Source: Pseudomonadota bacterium | GTDB taxonomy: Bacteria > Pseudomonadota > Gammaproteobacteria > Steroidobacterales > JBCBZW01 | Assembly: GCA_039193195.1 (NCBI GenBank) | Contig: JBCCWS010000030.1 | Location: 1-64,000 of the forward strand | DNA: 64,000 nucleotides | Direction: 5' to 3' | Shown here: piece by piece, positions 37,233 through 46,999 of the stretch | Numbering within the stretch: position 1 is the stretch's first letter | How the letters are laid out: every line of letters begins with the position of its first letter | The notes under the pieces: generated by a model | Told to the model about the DNA's origin: nothing | Database searches by the model: none | Seen by the model: the letters and a program-made list of their open reading frames with translations, nothing else | Position numbers and translations under genes: made by a program

Positions 37233-39071
37233 CTAGGGAGGGATCGGCCGATCGACTTGCCCGCTGACCACGACGCGCACGCGATCCCCTGGACTTGTGG
37301 GTAACCCCGCGAAGTCGCAGCTCCAGCCCCCGCTCTTGCTGAGCAGGCTTACCACATCGATCTCTCGCGTCAGGTTGCTGCACAAGACCGTGCCACTGGT
37401 GGCAAGCCCGGTCACAAAGCCCCGGAAAGGGCGGGTGGTGGCGCGCCCGCCGGCGATCAGGCGAAGGTCGTCGCCGAGCCTCAGGGATACCCCCAGCTCG
37501 CCGCACGACCAGGAGGTCTCCAGGGCGGGCTCACTGAGAGTGAGCGTCTGCGCTTCCCCCGTGCGCAGATTCTGACAGCTGACAAAGGTGGTGAGGGTGC
37601 CATCGACGAAGCCGTCCACGGCCAGTGACGATCGGCCGTAGATCACGTAAGCGCCGCCCTGGCTAAAGTAGTTGGGGCGATCGAGTCCGTAGGCGCCGAT
37701 GACGAGATCCTCGATCTGGTCGCCATCCACGTCAGCCACGGCGACGTCCAAGCCCACGCTGTCGAACGACGACGCGCCGTTGATCACGAAGCCGGCGGAA
37801 CCGTCGCCCTCGAGCAGATCGCTGACGGACAAGCGTTGAGGAAACCTCGGTAGACCGTACACCACGTAGACCTGACCGCTGTACACACGATCTAAGCTAT
37901 AGGCGATGCTAGCCCCGACCACCAGCTCGTCGACGCCGTCCCCGTTGATGTCGCCCGCGGCGATGCCGCGGCCCGCGTAGCCGTAGGCGCTGCGCCCGAT
38001 CAGCACGGCGCCATCGCCTCCCACTCCGTCGCCGAGCGCGGCCAAGGTGATCTGCTCCGGTAGGCCGTTCGGGTTGCCGAATAGCACGTAGGTGGCGCCC
38101 ACCGCATAGACCCCCTCGTCGAAGCAACCGAAGGCGATGTCGCTCAGACCGTCGCCATTGAAGTCCCCCGCCGTGAGGCCATCCTGGGTGATGCGGCAGC
38201 TGTCCGCCTCATCCACCACGGTGGTCCCACCGGTGAGCTCGACCAGCTCGTCGATCGTCGCGTCGCTCGGCAGCGGCGCGGCCTGGCCGCGCACGAGGTA
38301 GACGCGCGTGCCGGTGGCGACGGCGACATCTGTGCGACCGTCCCCATCGACGTCGCCGGCGGCGGTGATTGCACCGGCGAAGCGACCTTCCTCGTCGGCC
38401 AGGCCGAGGATACGCACGCCGAGCGCGCCGTCGCTGTCGGCGATTTCCGCCAGGGAGAGCTCCGGGCCGAAGCCACCGGGGCGGCCGTAGACGATGTGGA
38501 CGGCCTTCTCCGCGTTGGGTGCCGTGCCCGTGTTGGCGAACAGCAGATCGTCGACGCCATCGCCGTTCACATCGCCGGCATCGCTCACCAGTAGACGATC
38601 GAGACCGGTCTGCTGCGCCTGCATCACCTCGTTCGGGATGACCACGCCCACGCTGCCATCCCCCGCCTCGATGTCGCTCACCTCCAGGGCCGCGTCCTGC
38701 AGGGGGGTGCCGTAGACCACGTATGCGCGATCGCTGCGAGGCGCGCCGAGATCGAAGCGATCCGTGGCGAAGCGCAGGTCGGCGATGCCATCCCCGTTGA
38801 CGTCGCCGGCGCCGTTCACCACCAGTCCCAGCTTGTCCGATTCCCCACCGCTGATGGTGAAACCGCGCGTGCCATCGCCCGTGGCGATCGATGCCAACGG
38901 GAGCTCCACCTCGTCGCGTTCGCGGCGACTGAACACGACGTAGACGCGCCCCGCAATGTTGCGTTCGAAGGGGTCGGCCTGCTGGGCAGCGATGACGAGA
39001 TCTGCGAGGCCGTCACCGTTGAGATCCGCCACGCCCACGGAGGTGCCTGCGATGTCTCGCGGCGCGTTCAT
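37233..39071 (-). CDS. FG-GAP repeat protein (integrin-alpha-like propeller) without signal peptide
   Basis: 612 residues with seven calcium-binding DxNGDG-type loops: DLNGDGLADLV, DVNGDGIADL, DVNGDGVDDL, DVDGDGRTDV, DFNGDGLSDI, DINGDGVDEL and DVDGDQIEDL, each preceded by VYVVFS/VYVVYG-type strands. This is a seven-bladed beta propeller. A 120-residue C-terminal beta domain follows. The protein begins directly with the first blade (MNAPRDIAGTSVGVADLNGD), with no signal peptide, although such propellers are extracellular. Its start is three bases after the stop of the upstream FG-GAP gene, so the two are cotranscribed and may once have been one protein. Confidence 0.82.
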   Translation of the reverse strand: MNAPRDIAGTSVGVADLNGDGLADLVIAAQQADPFERNIAGRVYVVFSRRERDEVELPLASIATGDGTRGFTISGGESDKLGLVVNGAGDVNGDGIADLRFATDRFDLGAPRSDRAYVVYGTPLQDAALEVSDIEAGDGSVGVVIPNEVMQAQQTGLDRLLVSDAGDVNGDGVDDLLFANTGTAPNAEKAVHIVYGRPGGFGPELSLAEIADSDGALGVRILGLADEEGRFAGAITAAGDVDGDGRTDVAVATGTRVYLVRGQAAPLPSDATIDELVELTGGTTVVDEADSCRITQDGLTAGDFNGDGLSDIAFGCFDEGVYAVGATYVLFGNPNGLPEQITLAALGDGVGGDGAVLIGRSAYGYAGRGIAAGDINGDGVDELVVGASIAYSLDRVYSGQVYVVYGLPRFPQRLSVSDLLEGDGSAGFVINGASSFDSVGLDVAVADVDGDQIEDLVIGAYGLDRPNYFSQGGAYVIYGRSSLAVDGFVDGTLTTFVSCQNLRTGEAQTLTLSEPALETSWSCGELGVSLRLGDDLRLIAGGRATTRPFRGFVTGLATSGTVLCSNLTREIDVVSLLSKSGGWSCDFAGLPTSPGDRVRVVVSGQVDRPIPP

Positions 39072-39074
39072 CAG

Positions 39075-41114
39075 CTAGCGGTGCTCATCGGCCCAGGCCA
39101 GCATCGCGCTGCTGCGCAGGCGCCGTGCCTGCTCGGCGTCGATGACCTGTGTGGCCACGAGTTCACGCAGAGCGTCGCTGACGCAGGCGCGGTAGCCGAG
39201 GAAGGATCCCTCACCGTCGATGCTGCAGGGGATCTCAGGCATCACGAACTGTTCGCCGCCCTGCACGCCGTACACACGGTTGCGCACGGCGCCGGGCCAA
39301 AGCACGTCGAGGCGACCGCGGTTCGCCTCGCCGAGACCAAAGTAGGCTTCCTGCGCGTGGGCGGAGGCGTTACTCGAGCCTGCGGTGATGGGCATGATGG
39401 CGGAAATTTCGCTGCCAGCGGGCGTGAAGGTGAACACGGCGCCCGTGCCGTCACGCGGGGCTTTCGCTCCCTCGAGGTCGCCGACGCTGCCGCGGCCGCG
39501 CACGGTCACCCCCGCGTAGCCGCTCTCGCCGAGGTTGCGCTCGATGCTCACATCGCCATCGTCGTAGGTGATGCCGTTCCAGGACACCATCGCGGGATCC
39601 TCTTCCGTCGGCGAGAACGGGGCGACGAAGTAGGGCGCCAGGTCGAAGGGGCTGCCCCACTGGGTCGGTCCCGGCAGGAGGTCCACCTCCTCGGGCACTA
39701 CCACGTTGGCGATGCTGACCATGTCGACGAAGCCGTCGCGGTCGAGATCCCCGATGGCAAGGCCGTGCACGCTGCGCCGGCTGTGGCGCCCGCCCATGGC
39801 ATCGACGTTGGCGAGGAGGTTGCCAGCGCCGTCGTTCTCGAGGATGGCGCCTGGGTTGTCGAGGAGCAGCACCTGCACCATGTCGAGGCCGCCCTGGTAG
39901 GCGACGTCGCTGTCGCCGTCGTTGTCGACGTCGAACACTGCGTTGCCCCAGCCGAAGACGCTCGAGTCCACGCCGAGGCCGGGATCGGCGAAGGTGCCGT
40001 CGGCGCGGCCGAAGAGGGGACGGGTGGCTTCATCGCCGAGCTCGAAGGGCACGCCCGTTACGCCGAAGCCGTAGTCGCCGAAGTTGGAGCCGAAGATGTC
40101 CAGGTGGCCGTCGTGGTTGATGTCGCCGAAGCCGACGCCCATCCAGGAGCCGACGGATTCCGGTCGCTCGGCCACGGCGTAGGGCGTGAAGTGGCCCGTG
40201 CCGTCGTTGTAGAGCACGTGCATGTAGCCGCGGTCGACGCCGAAGACGGGATCGTCCTTGGTGGTGGACATGGCGCCCTGGTCGTCGCCGTAGATGATGT
40301 CGAGGTCACCGTCCATGTCGAGGTCCACCATGGAGGTTGCCCAGGTGATGCCGGCTTCGCCCGGCGGCAGTTCGACCATCGGCTCGACCCGTTCGCTCAC
40401 GTCGATGAAGGCGTTGCCACCTACGTTCAGGAATAGCTGGTTGTGCTGGTTGGCGGCGAAGGGCTCGACCATGATCGGGTAGAAGCCCGTATCGAGGTCC
40501 AGGGCGTTGGCCACCGTGACGTCGAGGAGGCCGTCGCCGTTCACATCGCCCATGGCGCAGGCGTGATGGCCCTCGCTGTCGAGATCGAGGCCGCTGGCGA
40601 TGGCGAGGGTGAAGGTGCCGTTGCCCTCGTTGACAAAGAAGGCGTTGGGGGCCGAGCGGGCGAGCAGGAGCACGTCGGCATCGCCGTCATTGTCCGTGTC
40701 GCCGTAGCACACGCCGTTGATGTCGAGGGCGCGGGTGGCGATGCCCGCTTCCACGGCCACGTCGATGAAGTCGATCTCGCCCTTGTCGACGAGCTGGTTC
40801 TGGTAGAGGGCGTTGTCGGCGTTCGGGCCGTTGGGGGCGAGGATGTCGAGGTCGCCGTCGCCGTCGTAGTCGAGCACGGCGACGCCCTGCCAGCCTCGGG
40901 CGCCGAGGGGCAGCTCGATCAGGCCCGGCGGTCCCGCGGGCACGGGCGTGGTAAGCGAGTCGATTTGATAGGCTTCGATCTGCGCATGGGAGGTGGACGG
41001 TGCGCGTGCGAAGTGGATGCCCCAGGTGTCGCTCATTTCAGCGAACTGGGGCGTGGCGAGGGCGCTCTGGCTGCAGGCGGCCAGCACGGCGAGGGTCAGG
41101 GCTTTCGAGGTCAT
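39075..41114 (-). CDS. secreted FG-GAP/ASPIC-UnbV repeat protein (CRTAC1-like)
   Basis: 679 residues with a signal peptide (LTLAVLAACSQSALA). FG-GAP/VCBS calcium loops run through residues 80-470 (DYDGDGDLDI, DTDNDGDADV, DVNGDGLLDV, DLDMDGDLDI, DINHDGHLDI, DVDNDGDSDV, DLDRDGFVDM). Residues about 540-640 form an ASPIC/UnbV domain (AEYFGLGEANRGRLDVLWPG-type block with FGLG and WPG). Such proteins are secreted or surface-bound; ligands are unknown. It leads a two-gene operon with the second propeller. Confidence 0.88.
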   Translation of the reverse strand: MTSKALTLAVLAACSQSALATPQFAEMSDTWGIHFARAPSTSHAQIEAYQIDSLTTPVPAGPPGLIELPLGARGWQGVAVLDYDGDGDLDILAPNGPNADNALYQNQLVDKGEIDFIDVAVEAGIATRALDINGVCYGDTDNDGDADVLLLARSAPNAFFVNEGNGTFTLAIASGLDLDSEGHHACAMGDVNGDGLLDVTVANALDLDTGFYPIMVEPFAANQHNQLFLNVGGNAFIDVSERVEPMVELPPGEAGITWATSMVDLDMDGDLDIIYGDDQGAMSTTKDDPVFGVDRGYMHVLYNDGTGHFTPYAVAERPESVGSWMGVGFGDINHDGHLDIFGSNFGDYGFGVTGVPFELGDEATRPLFGRADGTFADPGLGVDSSVFGWGNAVFDVDNDGDSDVAYQGGLDMVQVLLLDNPGAILENDGAGNLLANVDAMGGRHSRRSVHGLAIGDLDRDGFVDMVSIANVVVPEEVDLLPGPTQWGSPFDLAPYFVAPFSPTEEDPAMVSWNGITYDDGDVSIERNLGESGYAGVTVRGRGSVGDLEGAKAPRDGTGAVFTFTPAGSEISAIMPITAGSSNASAHAQEAYFGLGEANRGRLDVLWPGAVRNRVYGVQGGEQFVMPEIPCSIDGEGSFLGYRACVSDALRELVATQVIDAEQARRLRSSAMLAWADEHR

Positions 41115-41298
41115 GGCTACGATCTCCGCTCAGGTCAGGTGGTCTCGCGCGGTGCGCCCGCTCGAGGGGGTTCGTTCGTACCTGCGCGGTCGAGCGTGCG
41201 TAGAGCTCATGAGGGGTGAAACGCCGGGTGAGGGAGGAGCATCAGGCGTGTCGGGGGTATGCTTCGAGCGAGTCCCGACATGCCTCCGGAGGTTCGCC

Positions 41299-41994
41299 GT
41301 GGTCGACTACACTTTGTATTACTGGCCGATTCCCTTTCGCGGGCAGTTCGTCCGCTCGTTGCTAGCGCACGTTGGCGCGAGTTGGGAGGAGGCAAACGAC
41401 GAGGCGCTTCGCGCCCGCTGGAAGGCGCACCCAAAGGAGCAGCCCATCCCTTTCATGGGCTTGCCGGTGCTCACCGATCACGCGGCAAACATCTCGCTGT
41501 CCCAGATGCCGGCGGTGCTGTCCTACTTGGGCCGCAAGCACCATCTATTGCCCCAAGATCCGGTGGCCGAGGCCCTAACCGCTAAGGTGATCGCCGATGC
41601 CAGTGACGTGCTCTACGAGGCGACCCGCTACCACGGCCAGCAGCTGTGGACTGCCGAGGCGTGGTCGGCGTTCCAACCGCGCCTGATCCGGTGGATGGAA
41701 GTCTTCGCGGAGACAGGGCATCGCCATGGCCTCACCGCGCAGGATGGGTGTTTTCTCGGCACGCCTACCCTGGGGCTGGCAGATCTGACCGTGGCGGAGC
41801 TGTGGGGCACGATGACGGCGCGCTTTCCCAGCTTGCGGTCTCTCCTCGACAACACGGCGCCAGCCGTCGCGGGCTTGGTAGATCGGGTGCGGGCCTCACC
41901 GGGTCAGGTGGAGCTGCGTCAGTGCACCGACGAGGGCTATGGCGAGGTGTGGTGCGGCGGTGAGATCGAGGCCTCCTTGCGGGCCGTGCTGTGA
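41299..41994 (+). CDS. glutathione S-transferase-like protein
   Basis: 231 residues from GTG 41299, with GGAGG six bases upstream. The thioredoxin-like half reads YTLYYWPIPFRGQFVRSLLA, then PFMGLPVLTDHAANISLSQM, where the P after V and the SQMPAVLSYL block form the glutathione site. The all-helical half contains LGLADLTVAELWGTM. The substrate is unknown. The long frame extending upstream to 40993 is antisense to the FG-GAP gene and not real. Confidence 0.83.
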   Translation: MVDYTLYYWPIPFRGQFVRSLLAHVGASWEEANDEALRARWKAHPKEQPIPFMGLPVLTDHAANISLSQMPAVLSYLGRKHHLLPQDPVAEALTAKVIADASDVLYEATRYHGQQLWTAEAWSAFQPRLIRWMEVFAETGHRHGLTAQDGCFLGTPTLGLADLTVAELWGTMTARFPSLRSLLDNTAPAVAGLVDRVRASPGQVELRQCTDEGYGEVWCGGEIEASLRAVL

Positions 41995-42123
41995 TTTCAC
42001 CCTGCTGAGGATGCCGGTTGCCTGATGGCGCGTGGCGGTGACCCAATTCTGCTGAGACAACGTTCCTTTGGGTATCCCGCAGTGCAGACGCTGCGCTGAT
42101 TTTGTCTGGAGTGCGCCGTGCTA

Positions 42124-42195
42124 GTGTCCTGAGTTGGAAGTTCGTTGATAAATTCGCACGCGAGTTTTTGTCCCTGAGCGCGGCGCGAAGACGAT
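42124..42195 (+). repeat. half copy of MITE type 2
   Basis: GTGTCCTGAGTTGGAAGTTC followed by GTTGATAAATTCGCACGCGA and a stretch matching the inverted right half of the 22261 element (TTTTTGTCCCTGAGCGCGGC), preceded by TA at 42122-42123. The other end is missing, so it is a one-ended remnant that cuts off the start of the next frame. Confidence 0.75.
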
Positions 42196-42199
42196 GGTG

Positions 42200-42744
42200 T
42201 CCGGCGGCCGTTTCCGTTGCGCGATGGTGGTGTATTGGTGACGGGCACGTAAGAGTTCAATCCTGTGCTGGTGCGCTTCGACGCAGCGGGTGAGTTGATG
42301 TGGTACGAGCGCTTCCGTTCCAGCAAGCGAATGACCACGCTGCACGCAACGCTGGAGTTGGAGGATGGCGCGTTCGCGATGACGGGCAGTACCCGCGCGC
42401 GCTCCGGTGCACACGCTTCCCGCGATCGCGATGGGTTTCTGCTCGTGATCGGACCCCGTGGTCAAGGGCTGCAGGCCTATCGGAGTTGCTTGGCGGACGC
42501 GCGCCAGCTGCACTCCATGCACACTGAGTTTGAGGCACTCACAGGTATACGTATCACTCGCCCACTGCCATACCGTACCGTGCGCGGTCCCGGTGCCGCT
42601 CCCGCGCCTGCACGAGAAGCTTCGCTTAACCGATGTCTGTCCGCCCGTCTCGGAGCTAGACTTATTGGCTTTTCTGCGCGAGGCGATGCCGTTCGTGAGA
42701 CCGTTCGCGAAATGCGAGAGCTACTCGAGTGCGAGCGTACGTGA
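42200..42744 (+). pseudogene. 5'-truncated beta-propeller-like gene fragment
   Basis: The best frame (from TTG/ATG about 42265) reads LVRFDAAGELMWYERFRSSK, then LEDGAFAMTGSTRA and FLLVIGPRGQ, like one blade of a PQQ- or SBBP-type propeller (VvRlDaaGnllWqrtf). The preceding bases encode similar residues in other frames, and the MITE remnant stands where the gene start should be. The last 70 residues are atypical. It overlaps the next gene's start by 16 bases. Likely a remnant. Confidence 0.4.
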
Positions 42745-43319
42745 CACAGCACGATTCCAGCGCTGTCGGTACACCCAGCTACAGGGAACAGGCCGAAGTC
42801 GTCCGTGCCGTGCTCGATCGATTCCTAACGCTTGATGAGGCCAGCCGGACGACGCTGCAGGAGCGTTACCCCGAGCACATCGTCAGCGTTAGCCGTAAGC
42901 GCGCCATGCTGCACGTGCGCCGCGGCGGCCGCATGATCGTCGGACGTGACCGCGTGCCCGATCTACTCCCCTTTCTGCAAACGGAGTTGCCGAGGCTGCG
43001 TGCGCGGATCGATGCCCTATCGGAGCGGCTCCTCGATGACGCTAACATCAAGATTCGCAAGTCTGATCCTGACCTACTGCACGCGGACTATGTCGATGCG
43101 CCTACGGATGTGCTGGAGTCGTTCGAACTGCTCGACGCGGAGCGACGCGAGCGAGTGGGGGGGCGGGCGGTGGCGGTTGGCCGCTCCTACAAAGCGCCCG
43201 TCGGCCAGCGGGGGCGTCGGCGCGCGGTCTACGTACGACCCAGCGCAAGCGCTAAGTTGCTGAGCTACGTGCTGGCACAGGCAGAGGTACTTGCAACACA
43301 GGCGCCGCGGCGTGACTAA
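42729..43319 (+). CDS. hypothetical protein
   Basis: 196 residues from GTG 42729. It is charged and probably helical in the first 140 residues (EQAEVVRAVLDRFLTLDEAS, LLPFLQTELPRLRARIDALS), with a basic segment near the end (GQRGRRRAVYVRPSASAKL). No signal peptide, membrane helix or known motif. It is a single gene between the truncated fragment and the convergent DUF4397 lipoprotein. Confidence 0.5.
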   Translation: MRAYVTQHDSSAVGTPSYREQAEVVRAVLDRFLTLDEASRTTLQERYPEHIVSVSRKRAMLHVRRGGRMIVGRDRVPDLLPFLQTELPRLRARIDALSERLLDDANIKIRKSDPDLLHADYVDAPTDVLESFELLDAERRERVGGRAVAVGRSYKAPVGQRGRRRAVYVRPSASAKLLSYVLAQAEVLATQAPRRD

Positions 43320-43345
43320 GGAGGCGATGCTGCGCGCTGGCGAGC

Positions 43346-44743
43346 TTACTCGCCTGCCGTCTGCAGCACGAACACGTCCGCGTTGGTCGACTCCGCATCG
43401 TCGATGACGATGAGCTCGACCACATCTCCCGCGTCGATTACCAGCTCACTGCGACCGAAGAGGATGGTGGTAGTGTCCACCTCCGTGACCACCAGCTCAT
43501 AGGTGCCGGGGTCGATCGTTGCGATGGTGGAGGCACCAGCGAAGGAGAGGTTGGTGATGGCAGGCGTCGACTCCTCGAGGTCTGCCCCGGGATCTAGCAG
43601 GTAGACGTCCACCGTGTCGAAGCGCGTGGACGCGTTGACTCCGCGCAAACGCCCCTGGGTGAGAAACGCACGCCTGTCGTCTTCGACGGAGAAGCTCTGC
43701 AGCTCCCCAGGGGCGCCGACGACGAACACGCGGCGGTAGGCGGTCGCCGGCACGTCCACGGTCTGCTCCGCGAGGATTGCGCCTACATCATCGGCGGGCG
43801 TCACGGCCAGATCGATCTCGCCCTCCTCAACCACCACGTCATCGGACAGTTCGCCGAAGGCGAGACCGCTGATCAGCGGCATGTCGAAGTTGTCGCTATT
43901 GAAGACGTCGATGGCCGCCGCATCCGGGGAGCCGTGTACCACGCTCAGGACGCCAGGTGTCGTGACGTCCGAGACGGTGCTCCCAAGGCTGTCGACGTAG
44001 AGCTGCACGCTCACCGCCTGCGTTGTGATGCCGCCGTTCTCCATGATCGTGAACAGGGCCGTGTTGGCGGCCAGCACGTCGAGATCCTCGGAGGCGTACA
44101 ACACCGTGTTGGGATCACCTTCCGGGGTCAGGGTGAGCTGGTAGGTGCCCCCCTCGACGGTCGCCGGCGGGGCGAGCTGGCCAAAGGCCATGGTGGCGAT
44201 TGGGGTGGCCGCGGTGATGTCCGTGCCCGGCGCTTCGAAGTACACATCGACCGCACCGACGCCCGTTGCAACGTGGCCGAAGCTCACCACGAGCTCGGTG
44301 ATCTCTGTGCCGTTGTCGGCCGCATCGGCCAGTTCCTGGGCCCAGTCGCGTCGCGGTTGGGTCCAGAGGAATATCTGGGGATCGGCGAAGGTGCCGGTGA
44401 TGACGTAGTCGTAGATGATCTCGGGGTCGATGGTGCCCGTGGTTTCGATGATGAGAGTGGTGTCCTCATCGCCGGGCAGCAGCACATCGAAGGAGAAGGC
44501 GTAGGAACGCTGGCTGAACTCGACCTGAGGCGATGCTGCACGGAAGAACAGCTGCGTCGACACGGAGGGATCGAAGTCTTCAAAGATGACGCGCCAGCGG
44601 ACATCCTCCAGCTCCGCCAGAGCGTTGATGCCGCGCACGGCGCCGAGGAACGGGTCGTTCTCGGGGGTGTCATCGTCGTTCGAGGTGCAGGCGCCTAGGG
44701 CCAGTAGCAGGGTGACGGCGCCAAGGGCAAGGCGGAAACTCAT
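43346..44743 (-). CDS. DUF4397 domain lipoprotein
   Basis: 465 residues from ATG 44741-44743. The signal ends in a lipobox LALGAC (Cys about 19), so it is lipid-anchored. Two or more DUF4397 units are visible, each with a VHGSPDAAAIDVF- or RGVNASTRFDTVDVYLLDPG-type strand pattern followed by GTYELVVTEVDTTTILF. DUF4397 is a beta-rich repeat of unknown role in surface lipoproteins. The protein is very acidic (SNDDDTPENDPF linker). Bases 44744-45012 contain no gene. Confidence 0.85.
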   Translation of the reverse strand: MSFRLALGAVTLLLALGACTSNDDDTPENDPFLGAVRGINALAELEDVRWRVIFEDFDPSVSTQLFFRAASPQVEFSQRSYAFSFDVLLPGDEDTTLIIETTGTIDPEIIYDYVITGTFADPQIFLWTQPRRDWAQELADAADNGTEITELVVSFGHVATGVGAVDVYFEAPGTDITAATPIATMAFGQLAPPATVEGGTYQLTLTPEGDPNTVLYASEDLDVLAANTALFTIMENGGITTQAVSVQLYVDSLGSTVSDVTTPGVLSVVHGSPDAAAIDVFNSDNFDMPLISGLAFGELSDDVVVEEGEIDLAVTPADDVGAILAEQTVDVPATAYRRVFVVGAPGELQSFSVEDDRRAFLTQGRLRGVNASTRFDTVDVYLLDPGADLEESTPAITNLSFAGASTIATIDPGTYELVVTEVDTTTILFGRSELVIDAGDVVELIVIDDAESTNADVFVLQTAGE

Positions 44744-45012
44744 CGGTATTCGGTCCTTTCGAGCGGTGAGCGATCGTGGGCCTGGCCCGCGCATCCACAG
44801 CTCGACGGTGAAAAAAGCGCCGCAAGTGTTGCACAGACGGGGGGGGCTAGTGAACTGCACTGCCCGCGAGAGGCGGGCAGTCGCCAGGGCGTCGCGGTGC
44901 GGTTCTCGGGAGGGGCCGTGAGGTGTAGAGAAGAGCCGAAGCGGTCAAGCCCATCGAGGGGTACACCGCAAGCCAGGGAGCGCAGGCACCGAGCGATCAT
45001 TCAAAGAGCAAT

Positions 45013-46005
45013 TCAGGGCGAGGTGAGAAGCATGCGCCATCGGTGCATCGACACCTCGTACTCCCCCGTCAGGCTCTCCCGCGCCAGGGCGCCGGCAGCA
45101 CGCAGCTCTCGTCGGGTAGGCAGCGCGTTTAAGGCCTCGATCAGCGCCTGCTGGGTGTCGTTCTCTATCACCCAGCCCGCCCCGGGCACCACTTGCTCGG
45201 CGAGGCCATCGCTGGCGGTGACCAGAATGGGTCGACCGGCAGCGCGCGCTTCGGCGGCGACGATTCCGAAGGGCTCGTAGCGCGATGGCACCACGACGAT
45301 ATCCACCTGGCGCATGAACTGTGCGACATCGTCGGCACGCCCGTAGAAGTGCACCTGTGACAAGTCGTGGGCGAGGGTCTTGAGAACATCGTTTTGCGGT
45401 CCCTCGCCTGCGATGAGCACCTCGATGTCCCGGCGCCCAAGGGCGCGCACCGCTCGGATCAGTCGGTCAAACCCTTTCTGCTTGTGGAGCCGACCGATGG
45501 CGCCGATTCGCAGCCGCCGTGTGGCTGCAGGGGTCTGTAGCCGAAGCAGCCTAGAGTAGTCGAGATGGGGGTAGATCACCTGGATCTTCGCCGGGGCCAG
45601 CAAGCGGGCGTCGAGCATCCAGCGCCGCTGCGCCGCACTCACGGCGACCACCTTGTCGAACAGGGCGTAGGACAGCGCCAGCATCAGGCGGAAGCGACCT
45701 CGCGCGGGGACACGATGGCGTTCGAAGCCTGCGCAGTAGGTGTGCTCGACGAGGATGATCTTAGCGCGGGGCCGCCCCGCGCGAAGGAGCATCAGCCAAG
45801 GTAGCAGGCGCCAACTAAGGGAGTCGTGGAGCACGATGATATCTGCGTCGCGGCAGGCCGCACCCCACTGCTGCGGCCGATCGGCGGCTCGCAGTGCCTG
45901 GTCGATATCCGCCAGGGCGCCGCCTTCGACCAGCGTGTGAATCATGCGCACGACGCCGCCGAGTCTCGTGTCACCGAGGAGGTGCACGACCCTGTGAGGT
46001 GTCAT
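45013..46005 (-). CDS. glycosyltransferase family 4
   Basis: 330 residues. GT4 marks: N-terminal VVHLLGDTRLGGVVRMI donor loop, LRIGAIGRLHKQKGFDRLIRA, then VLIAGEGPQ, and the retaining-enzyme motif SRYEPFGIVAAEARAAGRPI (E-x7-E). It adds a sugar with retained configuration to a growing lipid-linked unit on the cytoplasmic side. Its start overlaps the stop of the upstream GT2 gene by four bases; it is the last gene of the minus-strand operon. Confidence 0.9.
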   Translation of the reverse strand: MTPHRVVHLLGDTRLGGVVRMIHTLVEGGALADIDQALRAADRPQQWGAACRDADIIVLHDSLSWRLLPWLMLLRAGRPRAKIILVEHTYCAGFERHRVPARGRFRLMLALSYALFDKVVAVSAAQRRWMLDARLLAPAKIQVIYPHLDYSRLLRLQTPAATRRLRIGAIGRLHKQKGFDRLIRAVRALGRRDIEVLIAGEGPQNDVLKTLAHDLSQVHFYGRADDVAQFMRQVDIVVVPSRYEPFGIVAAEARAAGRPILVTASDGLAEQVVPGAGWVIENDTQQALIEALNALPTRRELRAAGALARESLTGEYEVSMHRWRMLLTSP

Positions 46006-46988
46006 GAGGTTACCCCCTTCAGTCCTGTGATGGAGCGCTCCAGCGCCGAGTACCAGGAGTCGCGCAGCACCTTGAGGGCCAGGCAGGCACCGAGCGTGGT
46101 GAAAGTCTTGCTCGGTTCGGCCACGACCATGGCCGGGTGACAGCGCAGGGCCTGCGCCATGAGCTGTGAGGCGAAGCCGCCATCGCGCTGCGCCACCAGC
46201 CGGCGGGCGAGGTATCGAAGTTGATAGGCCCGGGCGATGCGCTCGTAACGCGCTGCGAACGCGGAGTCGATGCCGCGCACGCGCTCCACCATCTGCTCCC
46301 AGCTATCGAACTGCTTGATGACGTCTGCGGATAGCCCCCCCTCAGCCACGCGGTACTCGGTTAGTCGCTCGGCGATGCCGCGAAACTCCCAATCCGTGGT
46401 CAGGGCGATCCGTGTCCAACACTCGATGTCTTCGCTTTGGCGGAAGTGCTCGTCGAAGAACTCAGGACGATTCTCACCCGGCCGATGGAAGGCGATCTGA
46501 TCGAAGACCTCTCTCCGAAGCACAGCCGCGGAGCCATTACCGATTGGATTCCGACAGAATACGTGGGCCGGCGAGATCTGCCTAAGGCGCGGGCGCTGGG
46601 TAAGGGCGAGTGCACGCCCGTCGCTGCCGATCAGCGAGGAGGCGCTGTAGCTGACGCCCACCTTGGGCGCTCGCTCGAGCAGAGCTACGTGTTGCTCAAG
46701 CTTTCCCTGCATCCAGCGATCGTCGCTATCGAGCAGGGCGATGTAGCGCCCATCTGCCGCAGCGATTCCCGTGTTTCGCGCGCCGGCCAGTCCACGGTTC
46801 GACTGGCGGATCAATCGCACGCGGCTATCTCTCGCACGCAGGGCGATGTTGCCGCTTCGCTCAGGGCATCCGTCGTCCACCACCAGAAGCTCAAAGTCCT
46901 TGTAGCGCTGGGACAGAACCGAGTCGACCGCTTCGCGAATCGTCTTCGACGCCCTAAAGGCTGGCATGATGACTGAGACGGTTGGCAT
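46002..46988 (-). CDS. glycosyltransferase family 2
   Basis: 328 residues from ATG 46986-46988, with AGGGAT six bases upstream; the longer frame to 47306 is antisense. GT2 features: VSVIMPAFRASKTIREAVDS, LLVVDDGCPERS with the first acidic pair, NRGLAGARNTGIAAADG and the DXD-like LLDSDD metal site. It is an inverting transferase of the GT-A fold. Third gene in the operon, 11 bases after the other GT2 gene. Confidence 0.9.
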   Translation of the reverse strand: MPTVSVIMPAFRASKTIREAVDSVLSQRYKDFELLVVDDGCPERSGNIALRARDSRVRLIRQSNRGLAGARNTGIAAADGRYIALLDSDDRWMQGKLEQHVALLERAPKVGVSYSASSLIGSDGRALALTQRPRLRQISPAHVFCRNPIGNGSAAVLRREVFDQIAFHRPGENRPEFFDEHFRQSEDIECWTRIALTTDWEFRGIAERLTEYRVAEGGLSADVIKQFDSWEQMVERVRGIDSAFAARYERIARAYQLRYLARRLVAQRDGGFASQLMAQALRCHPAMVVAEPSKTFTTLGACLALKVLRDSWYSALERSITGLKGVTS

Positions 46989-46999
46989 GGCGATCCCTC

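Noticed and set aside
39081-40436. 451-residue frame antisense to the secreted FG-GAP gene
   Set aside because: It is the mirror of calcium-loop repeats in GC-rich DNA (runs of AVVV/DVEV); no ribosome site or domain, and the minus-strand gene is clearly real.
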